A DNA stretch of 64,000 bases from Moraxella osloensis (GTDB taxonomy: Bacteria; Pseudomonadota; Gammaproteobacteria; Pseudomonadales; Moraxellaceae). How positions within the stretch are numbered: the stretch's first letter is position 1; each line of letters begins with the position of its first letter. This document shows, piece after piece, positions 1 to 11,009 of this stretch. The position numbers were made by a program, and so were the translations under genes. The stretch covers positions 1,984,001-2,048,000 of the forward strand of contig NZ_CP047226.1 of assembly GCF_009867135.1 (NCBI RefSeq), given 5' to 3'. A model generated the notes under the pieces. That model did not search any database. It worked only from the letters and a program-made list of their open reading frames with translations, and was not told the origin of the DNA.

Positions 1-794
1 CCCAAGCGCTGGGTTATGCCGAAGCCGATCCGACATTTGATGTCGAAGGGATTGATGCTGCGCATAAATTGACGCTACTTGCGTCAATTGCGTTTGGTAT
101 CCCGCTACAATTTGACAAAGTTTACTGTGAAGGCATTACCAAAATCACCAAGCAAGATGTGCGTTATGCCAACGAGCTTGGCTATCGTATCAAGCATTTA
201 GGGTTTGCCAAACGTCGTATTTTAGACAGTGGCGAAGAAGGTATTGAATTACGTGTACACCCGACTTTGATTCCAAAACAGGTATTACTTGCCAATGTGA
301 ACGGGGTAAAAAATGCCATCATGGTTGACGCAGAGCCTGTCGGACAAACCTTGTATTACGGTTCAGGCGCAGGCGCAGGCGCAACTGCATCCGCTGTGAT
401 GGCAGATGTGGTGGACATGGTACGCGCCCTTGCAGAGACCAATGATTCAACCGCCAATTTGGTGCCGCATCTGGCATTCCAACCTGAGACACTAAATAAC
501 ACACGCATTTTGTCAAGTGATGAAATGATCTCAGGCTACTATCTGCGCCTACAAGTCAAAGATGATTTGGGTGTGCTAGCAGAAGTCACCCGCATTTTAA
601 GTGAGTCTAAAATTAGTATTGATGCAATTTTGCAACAGCCAGCGCATGATGATACTAGCACTGATTTGCCTGTCATTATTATGGTTGACCCCGTTGTTGA
701 GCGCAATATGAATGAAGCGATTGCCAAAATTGAAGCGTTAGATACCGTGACCGATAAGGTGATACGCATTCGGTTGGATGAGTTAATGCAGTAA
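1..794 (+). CDS. hom: Homoserine dehydrogenase, C-terminal part (5' end outside window)
   Basis: NADPH-dependent reduction of aspartate semialdehyde to homoserine, the branch point to threonine and methionine. The open frame runs in from the window edge (first full codon at position 3), so the N-terminal Rossmann domain is missing. The stretch EADPTFDVEGIDAAHK near the start is the conserved substrate-binding segment of the family. A C-terminal ACT domain follows (DLGVLAEVTRILSESKISI, about the last 75 residues), as in threonine-inhibited enzymes. An internal TTG at 69 is not the start, because homology continues upstream of it. The gene ends with TAA at 792-794. Identification is secure; the length cannot be judged. 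Confidence 0.97.
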   Translation, partial: QALGYAEADPTFDVEGIDAAHKLTLLASIAFGIPLQFDKVYCEGITKITKQDVRYANELGYRIKHLGFAKRRILDSGEEGIELRVHPTLIPKQVLLANVNGVKNAIMVDAEPVGQTLYYGSGAGAGATASAVMADVVDMVRALAETNDSTANLVPHLAFQPETLNNTRILSSDEMISGYYLRLQVKDDLGVLAEVTRILSESKISIDAILQQPAHDDTSTDLPVIIMVDPVVERNMNEAIAKIEALDTVTDKVIRIRLDELMQ

Positions 795-1008
795 AATTTG
801 GGTAGACTTAAGTGGTATATTTTACAGTGTTTTCAGTAGTTTAATTTACATTTTAACTATGATAATATGAAATGTATCGCATTAGCTAAACTTAAAACAT
901 CTATTGTGATTGGCATGGTTGGCGTTTACAACCCTGTTTATATACCATAATGATTTATGTCGTAGTTTGCTTGTGACAACCAAAACCATAACTCAAAGGA
1001 AATTTAAT

Positions 1009-2187
1009 ATGGAAAATTCAGTCGTAATCGTAGATGGCGTTCGCACCCCAATGGGTGGATTCCAAGGTGATTTGAACGAAGTATCAATGCCAGAGCTTGG
1101 TGCAACCGTCATTAAAGAAGCCGTCAACCGTGCTGGCGTGAAACCAGAAGAGATTGACGAAGTTATCATGGGTTGTATCTTAACCGCGGGTGCAGGTCAA
1201 AGCCCAGCGCGTCAAGCAATGCGTAAAGCAGGTATCCCAGATGCCACAGGCGCAATCAATGTCAACAAACTTTGTGGTTCTGGTATGAAAGCCATCATGC
1301 TCGGTGCCAACTCAATTCGTAGCGGCGAATTTGATATCGTGGTAGCAGGTGGTATGGAATCAATGACCAACGCTCCTTATGTGCTACTAAAAGCACGTGG
1401 TGGTTATCGCATGGGTGATGGCGAAATCAAAGACACCATGTTCTTAGATGGTCTTAAAGATGCTGATACCGGCAAGTTAATGGGTGTATTTGCTCAAGAA
1501 ATGGCAGATAAACGGGGTGTCACACGTGAGGCGATGGATGCATTTGCTATCGAATCGCTAAAACGCGCCAATACTGCCATCAATGAAGGTCACTTCAAAA
1601 ACGAAATCGTTCCAGTTACCGTGAAAACTCGTAAAGGCGATGTGGTCATTGACACGGATGAACAACCTGGTAAAGCCAATGTAGACAAAATCCCAACCTT
1701 AAAACCCGCGTTCTCAAAAGATGGTACAGTCACTGCCGCTAACTCAAGCTCAATCTCTGATGGGGCAGCCGCCGTTGTATTGATGTCAGAAGACAAAGCC
1801 AAAGAAAAAGGTTTAAAACCAGCCGCACGTATCGTTGCCCAAGCCACCCATTCACAGCACCCAAGCGAATTTACCATCGCGCCCATCGAGTGTGTAAAAA
1901 AAGTTTTAGCAAAAGCTGGCTGGAGCAAAGAAGACGTTGATCTTTGGGAAATCAATGAAGCATTCGCCATGGTAACTATGCTTGCTATGCAAGAAAATGA
2001 CCTTGATCATGCTAAGGTTAATATCGAAGGCGGTGCTTGTGCATTGGGTCATCCCGTGGGAGCATCGGGTGCGCGTATCGTAGTCACACTCATCAACTCA
2101 CTCAAACGCACAGGCGGCAAAAAAGGCATTGCTAGCCTATGTATCGGTGGTGGTGAAGCCGTTGCATTAGCGATTGAATTAATCTAA
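1009..2187 (+). CDS. Acetyl-CoA C-acetyltransferase (thiolase II)
   Basis: Biosynthetic-type thiolase interconverting two acetyl-CoA and acetoacetyl-CoA. The start is set at ATG 1009, where AAAGGA (995-1000) gives a good ribosome site; the open frame extends upstream to 910 but that part is not conserved. This gives 392 aa, the usual family length. Catalytic residues are visible: Cys89 in NKLCGSGMKA, the His of GGACALGHPVGASGAR, and the second Cys in CIGGGEAVA. It stands alone between hom and a terminator, away from fadBA. It may serve acetoacetate, branched-chain or polyhydroxyalkanoate metabolism; the context does not decide which. Confidence 0.95.
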   Translation: MENSVVIVDGVRTPMGGFQGDLNEVSMPELGATVIKEAVNRAGVKPEEIDEVIMGCILTAGAGQSPARQAMRKAGIPDATGAINVNKLCGSGMKAIMLGANSIRSGEFDIVVAGGMESMTNAPYVLLKARGGYRMGDGEIKDTMFLDGLKDADTGKLMGVFAQEMADKRGVTREAMDAFAIESLKRANTAINEGHFKNEIVPVTVKTRKGDVVIDTDEQPGKANVDKIPTLKPAFSKDGTVTAANSSSISDGAAAVVLMSEDKAKEKGLKPAARIVAQATHSQHPSEFTIAPIECVKKVLAKAGWSKEDVDLWEINEAFAMVTMLAMQENDLDHAKVNIEGGACALGHPVGASGARIVVTLINSLKRTGGKKGIASLCIGGGEAVALAIELI

Positions 2188-2200
2188 TTGTCTCATGCTA

Positions 2201-2234
2201 AAAAAATCCCTAAGCTAGATTAGGGATTTTTTTT
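2201..2234 (+). terminator. Rho-independent terminator after the thiolase gene
   Basis: TCCCTAA (2207-2213) pairs with TTAGGGA (2220-2226), with A-run and T-run flanks. The hairpin is 20 bp past the thiolase stop and can serve both directions, since the convergent gene ends at 2274. Confidence 0.9.
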
Positions 2235-2273
2235 GCTCAACACTCGATCTATAACAATCAAGCTATCAAGCAA

Positions 2274-2915
2274 TCATCTGATTTTCATGTTGATATAACT
2301 TATGATTACCAAAGCTAAGAGATTGCCCATCACTGTCAAGTAAAAAGCCCTACGAAATTCTGGCTTGGTTGATTTATGGCGCAATAACCAATGGGCAAAC
2401 GCCGCCCCTACCCAACCCCCAGCAAAAGCCAATTTATGGAGTGACGCTTCTTGCACGCGCCAATCACCATTTTGCGCAGCTTTTTTATCATGCGCGTACA
2501 GCAGATAGGTCGCTAAACTCATTGCAAAATACCAACCTATAATCCATAAGGGTAAGTGCTTAACCAGCACAATAGCGGTCAGTAATACAAAAAACAGCAC
2601 CCCAATAGCCACCCAGGTGAGTAATGTTTGATTTTTAAGGTCGTTTTGCACTTGACGAACTTGGCGGGCATTTTGTTGGGCAACTTTTTGTCTGACAAAC
2701 GTCTGTTGCTGCACGTTGACAGCGCAGGGTTTGCCATCTCTGCCTTGCCCTATTTCAAAAACTACCGCTTCATTAAGCACAGGACGTTGGTTCGCTCGGT
2801 ATTCGCTGATATGAAAAAAGATGGCTGAGTCTTGTAAATTGTTATCCGTTTGCTCGATAAACCCAAAGCCTTTGTAATCTTGCCAATGGGTTATTTTGCC
2901 CTGGTATTTTGTCAT
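2274..2915 (-). CDS. Cold-shock domain / DUF1294 membrane protein
   Basis: 213 aa. The N-terminal ~70 residues form a cold-shock (OB-fold) domain with the RNA-binding signature KGFGFIE. A linker and hydrophobic segments follow (VLFFVLLTAIVLV, IIGWYFAMSLATYLLYA, a C-terminal helix LLALVIISYI), and the DUF1294 region holds YAHDKKAAQNGDWRVQE. Cold-shock/DUF1294 fusions are known in gammaproteobacteria but have no assigned biochemical role. The protein is probably membrane-bound with a cytoplasmic nucleic-acid-binding head. The start has AGGTGAT upstream. Confidence 0.85.
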   Translation of the reverse strand: MTKYQGKITHWQDYKGFGFIEQTDNNLQDSAIFFHISEYRANQRPVLNEAVVFEIGQGRDGKPCAVNVQQQTFVRQKVAQQNARQVRQVQNDLKNQTLLTWVAIGVLFFVLLTAIVLVKHLPLWIIGWYFAMSLATYLLYAHDKKAAQNGDWRVQEASLHKLAFAGGWVGAAFAHWLLRHKSTKPEFRRAFYLTVMGNLLALVIISYINMKIR

Positions 2916-3172
2916 TAAAAATCACCTAGTGCTATGTTTTTATAACTCATTTGTTGTAAGGCATTATTGGGGTTTGCGATGGTGGTTTGCGCTATGTGCT
3001 CTACCCAACTTTTTTACTATGTTTTTACTTTATTGCTGAAAGCCCAATTTTTTTACGCTTGGTTGCAAAAGTTACTTAAGACAACTGCCAATTACACCCA
3101 CCAAACAAAACTTTATCCAATTCTACTATTTAACGGGTGATTTTTTGAGTAACCTTGTGTGCATGTCGAGCG

Positions 3173-3207
3173 ATAAAGATTACGAAGTTTTTCGTGATTC
3201 TTATCAT
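3173..3207. repeat. Imperfect 15-bp inverted repeat
   Basis: Left arm GATAAAGATTACGAA and right arm TTCGTGATTCTTATC pair with three mismatches around a short T-rich loop. It lies about 70 bp upstream of the -35 box of the PRC-barrel gene and could be an operator. Function is inferred. Confidence 0.4.
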
Positions 3208-3245
3208 CGGCGAATTCAACAATCCATCAGTGATAAATATTTAAT

Positions 3246-3274
3246 TTGTTGAATTTTAAAAAATTTATTATAAC
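3246..3274 (+). promoter_or_regulatory. Sigma-70-type promoter of the PRC-barrel gene
   Basis: TTGTTG (3246-3251), a 17-bp spacer, then TATAAC (3269-3274). The predicted start near 3281 gives an AT-rich leader of about 95 nt before the ATG at 3376. Confidence 0.55.
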
Positions 3275-3375
3275 AATTTTTCAGTTAACTATAAAAAATT
3301 ATCTTATATTTGTTAAATTTTAATTTAACGATTTTAATAAAAATAGACAATAAGATATATAAAGGAGATTTTCTC

Positions 3376-4209
3376 ATGGCAAGTTTAATGCGTTTACGCG
3401 ATATCCAAGACACCCACGTTGACCTTTTAGGTAACGATTATTTTGATCCAACCGGTAAAACCGCTTATGGCGCCAACGGCGACAAAGTAGGTAGTATTCA
3501 AGGGGCTTTAGTTGACGATACTACAGGTCGTATCCGTTATTTCATCGTTGATGTAGGCGGTTGGTTTAGCTCAAAAGAAGTGTTGGTACCTGCAGGGTTA
3601 GCCCGTATTCAAGACGACAATGTATATTTTGATTCGCTCAGCCGAGATACTGTTGAAACAATGGATAACTACGATCCTGACTACAACTACAGTATCGAAG
3701 AACAAACGGTTCGTGACCGTCATGTATTTGACCGTGCTGCAACGCCCGTTAAGCTCACTGATAATGACTACCAATCACCCAATACATTGCAGTTGCTTGA
3801 AGAACGACTTTCAGTCAATAAAGACAAAATTGTAGCGGGTTTACTAAAAGTCGGTAAACACGTTGTGTCTGAGTCCCGCACTGTGAATGTTGAGCTAACT
3901 GAAGAACAAGCGCATATCCAGCGTACGCCAGTTAATAAACCTACTGATCGTAGCATCGGTGATAATGACAATGCTACTATTGAGGTCGAACTGGAAGCAG
4001 AACGTGCAAATGTCAACAAACAAACTTACGTGACTGAAGAAGTTAACGTAGATAAAGTGGCCCAAACTCGTACTGAGACCTTTAATGAAACAGTTCGTCG
4101 TGAAGAGTTAGATGTACAAAAAGATGGCGTTGAGCGCGTAACGGGTGTTGATACTGTCGATGGTAATGTAGCACCTGCAATCGATCCAAATGCGCCCCGT
4201 AAACTTTGA
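3376..4209 (+). CDS. PRC-barrel and DUF2382 (YsnF/AvaK-like) stress protein
   Basis: 277 aa from ATG 3376, chosen because AAAGGAGA lies 10 nt upstream; the frame is open to 3310 without a ribosome site. Residues ~10-85 form a PRC-barrel (GDKVGSIQGALVDDTTGRI then WFSSKEVLVPAG), a fold linked to RNA processing and photosynthetic reaction centres. The C-terminal half is DUF2382 with repeated beta-strand segments (LQLLEERLSVNKDK, VNVELTEEQAHIQRTPV, VTEEVNVDKVAQTRTET). Highly charged, soluble and without a signal peptide. Members of this architecture are often induced by general stress, but no activity is established. A second DUF2382 gene follows. Confidence 0.85.
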   Translation: MASLMRLRDIQDTHVDLLGNDYFDPTGKTAYGANGDKVGSIQGALVDDTTGRIRYFIVDVGGWFSSKEVLVPAGLARIQDDNVYFDSLSRDTVETMDNYDPDYNYSIEEQTVRDRHVFDRAATPVKLTDNDYQSPNTLQLLEERLSVNKDKIVAGLLKVGKHVVSESRTVNVELTEEQAHIQRTPVNKPTDRSIGDNDNATIEVELEAERANVNKQTYVTEEVNVDKVAQTRTETFNETVRREELDVQKDGVERVTGVDTVDGNVAPAIDPNAPRKL

Positions 4210-4267
4210 TAAATAATATCATTAAAAATAAAGTTTAAATTCTGCCAACGGTATTGCCATTGGCTTG

Positions 4268-4298
4268 AAAAAGGCAGATGATCTCATCTGTCTTTTTT
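4268..4298 (+). terminator. Terminator after the PRC-barrel gene
   Basis: AGGCAGATGA (4272-4281) pairs with TCATCTGTCT (4284-4293), followed by a T-run. It separates this gene from the DUF2382 gene downstream. Confidence 0.8.
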
Positions 4299-4358
4299 GT
4301 AGTTGCCATATATTATTACAAAATTTTGGAACAATAACTTTGCAATGGAAAACACTCG

Positions 4359-4934
4359 ATGAAAAACCCGATGATGACTACTACTGAACTAAACAACTAT
4401 GATACCCATACTCATGATAATATTGTCAAAACCGTCGATCTTCGTGAAGATAACAACAACACTTTAGAGCTATTAGCTGAACACCCTCAAGTGCAAATTG
4501 AGCGATTTGTTAAAGACAATATTAAATTATCAAAAAAAATCATCAGTCAAACGGTTAACGTTCCTGTCACACTTAATCAAGAAGTCTTAGTGATTGAACA
4601 TGTATTTGCAAAGCCTAACGCCCCTGATGATAATTTAGTCAGCGTGGTTACTAATAACATCAATGTGCCACAGTTGATGGTAAATGGACAAGCGATTACT
4701 TTAGGCGATACCCCCATTGAGATTCCTCTACTTCAACAAATAGCTAAAGTGAATATTGAAACCATTGTGGCGGAAAAAGTACAGTTAATGACTCAAAATG
4801 TCAGTCATGAAACGCAAATTCCTGTGACACTGCGTCATGAAGAATTGGTCACTGAAAAAGTTGAATACGATGAGCCAACAGTATTGGCGTCAACGTATAT
4901 CGCCCCTGAAGAGGTTAACTTAGCTTCAAAGTAA
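4359..4934 (+). CDS. DUF2382 domain protein, second copy
   Basis: 191 aa. It resembles the C-terminal half of the upstream PRC-barrel protein but lacks the PRC domain. Segments of the same type recur (LELLAEHPQVQIERFVKDN, IPVTLRHEELVTEKVEYDE), apparently two DUF2382-like repeats. No signal peptide or membrane segment. The start at 4359 has no strong ribosome site; ATG 4371 is an in-frame alternative. It probably arose by duplication of the upstream domain and shares its presumed stress role. No activity is known. Confidence 0.75.
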   Translation: MKNPMMTTTELNNYDTHTHDNIVKTVDLREDNNNTLELLAEHPQVQIERFVKDNIKLSKKIISQTVNVPVTLNQEVLVIEHVFAKPNAPDDNLVSVVTNNINVPQLMVNGQAITLGDTPIEIPLLQQIAKVNIETIVAEKVQLMTQNVSHETQIPVTLRHEELVTEKVEYDEPTVLASTYIAPEEVNLASK

Positions 4935-4993
4935 CCCCGTTCTACTCTGGGTGAACTCGCCTTAGCTTCTGTTGGCGTATGTTGATATGTAAT

Positions 4994-5039
4994 TTGGGTG
5001 TGGCATTATGATACTTATGTTGATGTATGCCACACCCAA
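4994..5039. terminator. Bidirectional hairpin between DUF2382 gene and metR
   Basis: A perfect 13-bp stem, TTGGGTGTGGCAT (4994-5006) with ATGCCACACCCAA (5027-5039), and a 20-nt loop, followed on the plus strand by ATATTTTT. It lies between two convergent genes. Confidence 0.7.
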
Positions 5040-5066
5040 TATTTTTAATCGCTTAGGTTTAATCAG

Positions 5067-5984
5067 TTAGCCTCGATGATGGGCGGGTAATATCGGTTTA
5101 TGGGTAATCTCTGGCAGTAAATCCAAAAACCCTTGAATATAAGCCACCTCTTTACTTGTGGTACGGGTCGCCGCATAAAGCTGGCAAAACACACCTTCCC
5201 CCAATGCCCTTGATATCACCCAGCCTTTTTTTTCATATTCATTGACCACCCAATTTGGTAACGAGGCAACCCCTCGTTCACTCGCGACCAGCTGAATTAA
5301 CATCGCGGTTAATTCTGTGGTTCTTAGTTTCTTGGGCGCAAGTCCTGCAGGCGCAAAAAAATGCGCGATGATATCAAGCCGCTTGGCTTCCACAGGATAG
5401 ACGATAAGCGTTTCATCAATCAAATCTTCTGGCAAAATCGGCGATTTTTTATCGACTAATGGGTGCGTCGGTGACAACACCAACCGACTTTCATATTGGA
5501 ATAACGGCAGATAGCTGATTCCCTCCAAGGGTAAGCAACTGGCTGTGATAAGCACATCAATTTCTTCATCGAGTAGCATTTGGTGGGGCTCAGGCTCAAA
5601 GCCTGAGCTAAAGTCCAGCTCAACATCTTGCCATTCCCTGCGATAACGATTAAGAATAGGCATCAACCAATCAAAACAGCTATGACATTCCGAGGCCAAA
5701 CGTAATTGTCCCGTTTGACCACGACCCAGTCTTTTAAGGTTGGCGGTGGTACGATTAAACTGCGGTAGCACACTGTCCGCAAGTTTGAGTACTTCTTTGC
5801 CTGCCGGGGTAAAGCTTAGCGGTCTTGAGCGGCGATTGACCAGACTAACACCATAATAATTTTCGATTTCTTTGAGCTGATGGGAGACTGCTGATGCCGT
5901 GACATACAAGTCCTCAGCCGCGGCAGCAAGCGAGCCTTGCTCACGTAGTGCGGTCAATAATTGAAGATGGCGGATTTCAAGCAT
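5067..5984 (-). CDS. metR: LysR-family regulator MetR
   Basis: 305 aa LysR-type activator of methionine biosynthesis that uses homocysteine as co-inducer. The N-terminal winged HTH is clear (LAAAAEDLYVTASAVSHQLK), and the effector domain has the MetR-type segment ASECHSCFDWLMPILNRYR. No met gene adjoins it in this window, so its targets are elsewhere. An inverted repeat TTCAC-N6-GTGAA at 6024-6039, upstream of the start, could be an autoregulatory site. The homoserine dehydrogenase gene 4 kb away belongs to the same pathway, but nothing indicates linked control. Confidence 0.9.
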   Translation of the reverse strand: MLEIRHLQLLTALREQGSLAAAAEDLYVTASAVSHQLKEIENYYGVSLVNRRSRPLSFTPAGKEVLKLADSVLPQFNRTTANLKRLGRGQTGQLRLASECHSCFDWLMPILNRYRREWQDVELDFSSGFEPEPHQMLLDEEIDVLITASCLPLEGISYLPLFQYESRLVLSPTHPLVDKKSPILPEDLIDETLIVYPVEAKRLDIIAHFFAPAGLAPKKLRTTELTAMLIQLVASERGVASLPNWVVNEYEKKGWVISRALGEGVFCQLYAATRTTSKEVAYIQGFLDLLPEITHKPILPAHHRG

Positions 5985-6023
5985 AAAATAATTTTACCGT
6001 TTGCCAAGCCCAAAAGAAAAAAG

Positions 6024-6039
6024 TTCACGATTTGGTGAA
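6024..6039. promoter_or_regulatory. Candidate MetR/LysR operator
   Basis: TTCAC (6024-6028), six bases, GTGAA (6035-6039), about 40 bp upstream of the metR start. An outer pair GTTCA/TGAAC extends to 6048. LysR proteins bind such interrupted palindromes and usually autoregulate. Assignment is inference. Confidence 0.35.
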
Positions 6040-6120
6040 ACCATGAACTACTTTAACAAGAAACGTGAAAAAAGTTAATCTATTTCAATTCAAAGCGGCA
6101 GTATTACCTACTCACCTTGA

Positions 6121-7443
6121 CTAACTATCGCTGATAATTTGATTTTCTTCGTCTTTGACATAACGGGTAACAAGTAATTGGTCAATTTTATGATGATCAA
6201 TATCGACTACTTCAAATTTATAACCTTGATATTCAACAAAATCCGCAGGACGGGGAATTTTGCGCAGTTTATACATCATAAAACCTGCTAAAGTTTCATA
6301 ATTATCCCAATCAGGAAAATCTTCGATACCGAGCGCATGTTTGACATTTTCAATCGGTGTGGTACCTTCAATCAGCCATGAGAATTCATCACGCTGGATA
6401 ATCTGCTGCTCATCTTCAATCGGTGCGACCCAGTCCCCCATCACTGTCATCATGATATCAGATAGCGTAATAACACCAACAATTAGCGCATACTCGTTCA
6501 TCACTACGGCAAATTTTTCTTTACTGGAGCGAAAACGGTCTAGTAGCTCGGATAAGGTTAATGTATCAGGGATGATTAATACATTACGAATCGTAGTTTC
6601 ATTGAGCAAAATTTGCGACTGGTTACTAAGAAGTTTTACCAAAATATCTTTGGTATCGACATAGCCAATCACTTCATCAATATGGTCTTTACATACCAAA
6701 AATTTTGAATACGGGTAACTGGCGATTTTTTGGCGGATACTTTGCTCAGACTCGCCAAGGGTGAAATACACCACATCCTCACGGGTGGTCATACTCGATG
6801 GCACGTTACGTTCTTCAAGTTCAAAAACGTTTTCGATAAAGTGATGTTCTTGCTTGAGCAATACCCCCGCTTGCGCCCCTGCATCCACCACAGCCGAAAC
6901 ATCATCAAAGGTGATATTTTCTTCTCTTATCATATTGATTTTAAAAATTCTAAAAATCAGATTTGCCAGCCCATTGATAATCCAAGCCAGCGGCTTAAAT
7001 ACTTTGATTGACAACAGTACAGGCTCAATCATCGCTAACGCCACGCGTTCTGGGTTAATCATGCCAATGCGTTTGGGGATTAAATCAGCAAACAAAATAA
7101 ACAACAAAGTGACCACCAAAAATGACATTATAAAACCAATATTATCAAGCATTTTACCTTGATAAAAGGGGGAAATGAGGTCAATAAAGTAGGGACGAAG
7201 GGCAGACTCACCGACAATACCGCCCAAAATTGCCACGGCATTTAGCCCAATTTGTGAGGTGGCAAAAAATTCGGCAGAATTTTGTTGTAAATGCAAAATT
7301 TTATTGGCGCGATTGTCACCCGATTCTGCCAATAATTTCAGTTTGATGCGCCTAGCACCTGCCAAGGCAATTTCGGAAATGGAGAAAAAACTGGAAATCA
7401 ACACTAATATACAAATAATTAGTAGATTTTGAAATAAACTCAC
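6121..7443 (-). CDS. HlyC/CorC (CNNM) family membrane protein
   Basis: 440 aa. It has an N-terminal DUF21 (CNNM) domain of about 190 residues with four hydrophobic segments, including LLIICILVLISSFFSISEIALA and a segment around MSFLVVTLLFILFADLIPKRIG. A CBS pair follows (about 205-335, MTTREDVVYFTLGE to LIVGVITLSDIMMTV), then a CorC_HlyC domain at the end. Such proteins are linked to Mg2+/Co2+ efflux or magnesium homeostasis; the hemolysin name is historical. Monocistronic by position. The start has AGGTG upstream. Confidence 0.9.
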   Translation of the reverse strand: MSLFQNLLIICILVLISSFFSISEIALAGARRIKLKLLAESGDNRANKILHLQQNSAEFFATSQIGLNAVAILGGIVGESALRPYFIDLISPFYQGKMLDNIGFIMSFLVVTLLFILFADLIPKRIGMINPERVALAMIEPVLLSIKVFKPLAWIINGLANLIFRIFKINMIREENITFDDVSAVVDAGAQAGVLLKQEHHFIENVFELEERNVPSSMTTREDVVYFTLGESEQSIRQKIASYPYSKFLVCKDHIDEVIGYVDTKDILVKLLSNQSQILLNETTIRNVLIIPDTLTLSELLDRFRSSKEKFAVVMNEYALIVGVITLSDIMMTVMGDWVAPIEDEQQIIQRDEFSWLIEGTTPIENVKHALGIEDFPDWDNYETLAGFMMYKLRKIPRPADFVEYQGYKFEVVDIDHHKIDQLLVTRYVKDEENQIISDS

Positions 7444-7602
7444 TATACACCTATATTTATCTATTTTTATCTAGATAACATAACAGATTTGGTAAAAAAT
7501 TTCTTAGACTTTATAGTAAAGCAATAATAGTAAACAAACAGTGATAAAGAAACGGTAATAAAGAAAAAGGGATAAAAAATATGGGTAAAAAACTGCACGC
7601 GT

Positions 7603-7634
7603 AAAAAAACCCTTGATTGAAATCAAGGGTTTTT
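7603..7634 (-). terminator. Terminator of the fadBA operon
   Basis: AAACCCTTGATT (7607-7618) pairs with AATCAAGGGTTT (7621-7632) around a 2-nt gap, with A and T runs on both sides. It sits 16 bp past the fadA stop. Confidence 0.9.
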
Positions 7635-7649
7635 GTTACAACAAACTGC

Positions 7650-8852
<1,203 letters not shown>

Positions 8853-11009
8853 TTACGCTTGTGGGTAAAAAGTTTTACCATTTGCCGCCATATCACGAAT
8901 CATTTGTGGCGCTTCATAGGCTTTACCTAAGCTTGCGTATTTGTCGCAAAGGGCTAGGTAATTTTGTAGACCGATTTGGTCGATATAACGGCATGGGCCA
9001 CCACGGAATGGCGGGAAACCAATACCCATAATCATCGCCATGTCTGCTTCTGCAGGCGTCGATACGATGTTGTCCTCTAAGCAGCGAACCGTTTCATTAC
9101 ATAATGCAATCATCAAACGATCGATGATTTCTTGGTCTTCAAACTGTTTTGGTGCATCGATAAATGGTTTTAATAATTCAACAGTTTGTGGATCGGCAGT
9201 TTTAACTAGCTTGCCTTTTTTATCCGTTTCGTATTTGTAGAAACCAACGCCATTTTTTTGACCTAAGCGATTGGCTTCAAACAATATCTGACCGCTCACT
9301 TTGTAGTCTGGTTTCATACGGTCTGGGAAGCCTTCCGCCATGACTTCTGCCCCATGAACCCCGGTGTCAATACCCACGACGTCCATCAAGTAGGCAGGAC
9401 CCATTGGCCAGCCAAATTTTTCCATGACTTTGTCGATTTGAACAAAATCAGCGCCTTGTTTGATCAATAAGTCAAACGCACCGAAGTAAGGGAATAATAC
9501 GCGGTTTACTAAGAAGCCTGGGCAGTCATTTACCACCACTGGCACTTTACCCATTTTTTCTGCTAACGCTACCGTAGTCGCTACCGCTTCTTCGCTTGAT
9601 TTTTCACCACGAATTACTTCAACCAGTGGCATACGATGGACTGGGTTAAAGAAGTGCATGCCGACGAAGTTTTCTGGGCGCTCTAGTACCGAAGCTAAGT
9701 AGGTGATAGAGATGGTCGAAGTGTTAGATGCGAGGATACAGTTGTCTTTAACTAGCCCTTCAACTTCTTTTAATACCGCGTGTTTAACTTTTGGATTTTC
9801 AACAACCGCTTCAATCACGATATCAGTCTCACCAAAATCACCGTAGTTGAGCGTAGGACGGATACGGCTTAAGGTTTCGCCCATTTGTGCTGGGGTTACT
9901 TTACCGCGTGCCATACCGCTTGATAGGTGTTTGCAGGCCTCGCGCATACCTAAGTCAAGCTGCTCTGCCTTGATATCTTTCATGATGATGGGCAAGCCTT
10001 TTGAGGCGGCTTGGTAAGCGATACCGCCACCCATGATACCTGCGCCCAATACAGCGGCTTCTTTAATATCATGCGCTTTGGCGCTGTGAGTTTTAGCGAG
10101 TTTACGAACGGCTTGGTCGTTTAAAAATAGACCGACTAGGCTTTCTGCTTGTGGGGTTTTTGCGGCTTTTGCAAAACCTGCAGATTCAATTTCTAAGGCT
10201 TTGTCACGGGGTAGGTTCACGTGTTTTTCGATAGACTCTAACGCGATTTTTGGCGCTGGGTACTGCGCTGGATTGGCTTTTGAGAACAGTACACCTTTGG
10301 CTGAGTTAAATGCCATCGCTTGTTCTAAGGCGTTTAATTTGACTGGATTGATTTTTTCATCATGGCGTGCTTTCCAATCTAAATCGCCTGCGATACATTT
10401 TTTGACTAAATCAATCGCTGAAGCCTCTAACTGGTCAGCGGCAACAACCGCATCCACCATACCGACTTTTAATGCAGCGGCTGGTTTTTGTGCTTCGCCA
10501 GTTGCGATGATTTCAAGCGCGTTATCGATACCGATGATACGTGGCAAACGCACCGAACCACCAAAGCCTGGGAAGATGCCCAATTTAACTTCGGGCAAAC
10601 CGATGCTAGCTTTGTCACTCATGACACGGTAATCACACACCAACGTCATCTCTGTACCACCGCCCATGGATGCGCCATTGATTGCCGCAACTTTTGGGAA
10701 AGGCAGGTCTTCAAAACGGTTGAATGTTTTGTTGATGTCAAGTACCCAAGAAGCAATCTCGGCTTCTGGTTTTTTGAAGTTACCAACAAATTCAGTAATG
10801 TCTGCACCAGCGATGAAAACTTTTTTTCCTGAAGTAACGATTAGACCTTTAACATCTGCAGATTGTTCTAATGCCGTGACTGCTTCGCCAAATTCTTTGA
10901 TGGTGGCTTGGTCAAATTTATTAACGCTCTCAGTTTGATTATCGTAGTTTAATTTAGCAATACCGTCTTCGAGTAGCGATACCGAGATGCTATTTCCTTG
11001 ATAAATCAT
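8853..11009 (-). CDS. fadB: Fatty acid oxidation complex alpha subunit
   Basis: 718 aa multifunctional enzyme. The N-terminal enoyl-CoA hydratase/isomerase domain shows [10 protein letters not shown] and [17 protein letters not shown]. The central 3-hydroxyacyl-CoA dehydrogenase domain has the NAD-binding loop [16 protein letters not shown] and the catalytic segment [17 protein letters not shown]. Duplicated C-terminal dehydrogenase domains follow. Length fits the FadB family (about 715-730 aa). First gene of the fadBA operon; its start has CAAGGAG upstream. Confidence 0.97.
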   Translation of the reverse strand: MIYQGNSISVSLLEDGIAKLNYDNQTESVNKFDQATIKEFGEAVTALEQSADVKGLIVTSGKKVFIAGADITEFVGNFKKPEAEIASWVLDINKTFNRFEDLPFPKVAAINGASMGGGTEMTLVCDYRVMSDKASIGLPEVKLGIFPGFGGSVRLPRIIGIDNALEIIATGEAQKPAAALKVGMVDAVVAADQLEASAIDLVKKCIAGDLDWKARHDEKINPVKLNALEQAMAFNSAKGVLFSKANPAQYPAPKIALESIEKHVNLPRDKALEIESAGFAKAAKTPQAESLVGLFLNDQAVRKLAKTHSAKAHDIKEAAVLGAGIMGGGIAYQAASKGLPIIMKDIKAEQLDLGMREACKHLSSGMARGKVTPAQMGETLSRIRPTLNYGDFGETDIVIEAVVENPKVKHAVLKEVEGLVKDNCILASNTSTISITYLASVLERPENFVGMHFFNPVHRMPLVEVIRGEKSSEEAVATTVALAEKMGKVPVVVNDCPGFLVNRVLFPYFGAFDLLIKQGADFVQIDKVMEKFGWPMGPAYLMDVVGIDTGVHGAEVMAEGFPDRMKPDYKVSGQILFEANRLGQKNGVGFYKYETDKKGKLVKTADPQTVELLKPFIDAPKQFEDQEIIDRLMIALCNETVRCLEDNIVSTPAEADMAMIMGIGFPPFRGGPCRYIDQIGLQNYLALCDKYASLGKAYEAPQMIRDMAANGKTFYPQA

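Larger units (their letters stand above)
2916..3375. other. Intergenic region with promoter and hairpin, no gene
   Basis: 460 bp, strongly AT-rich in its right half. It separates two divergent genes. I see no coding frame. It contains an imperfect hairpin at 3173-3207 and a sigma-70-type promoter at 3246-3274, listed separately. Confidence 0.7.
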
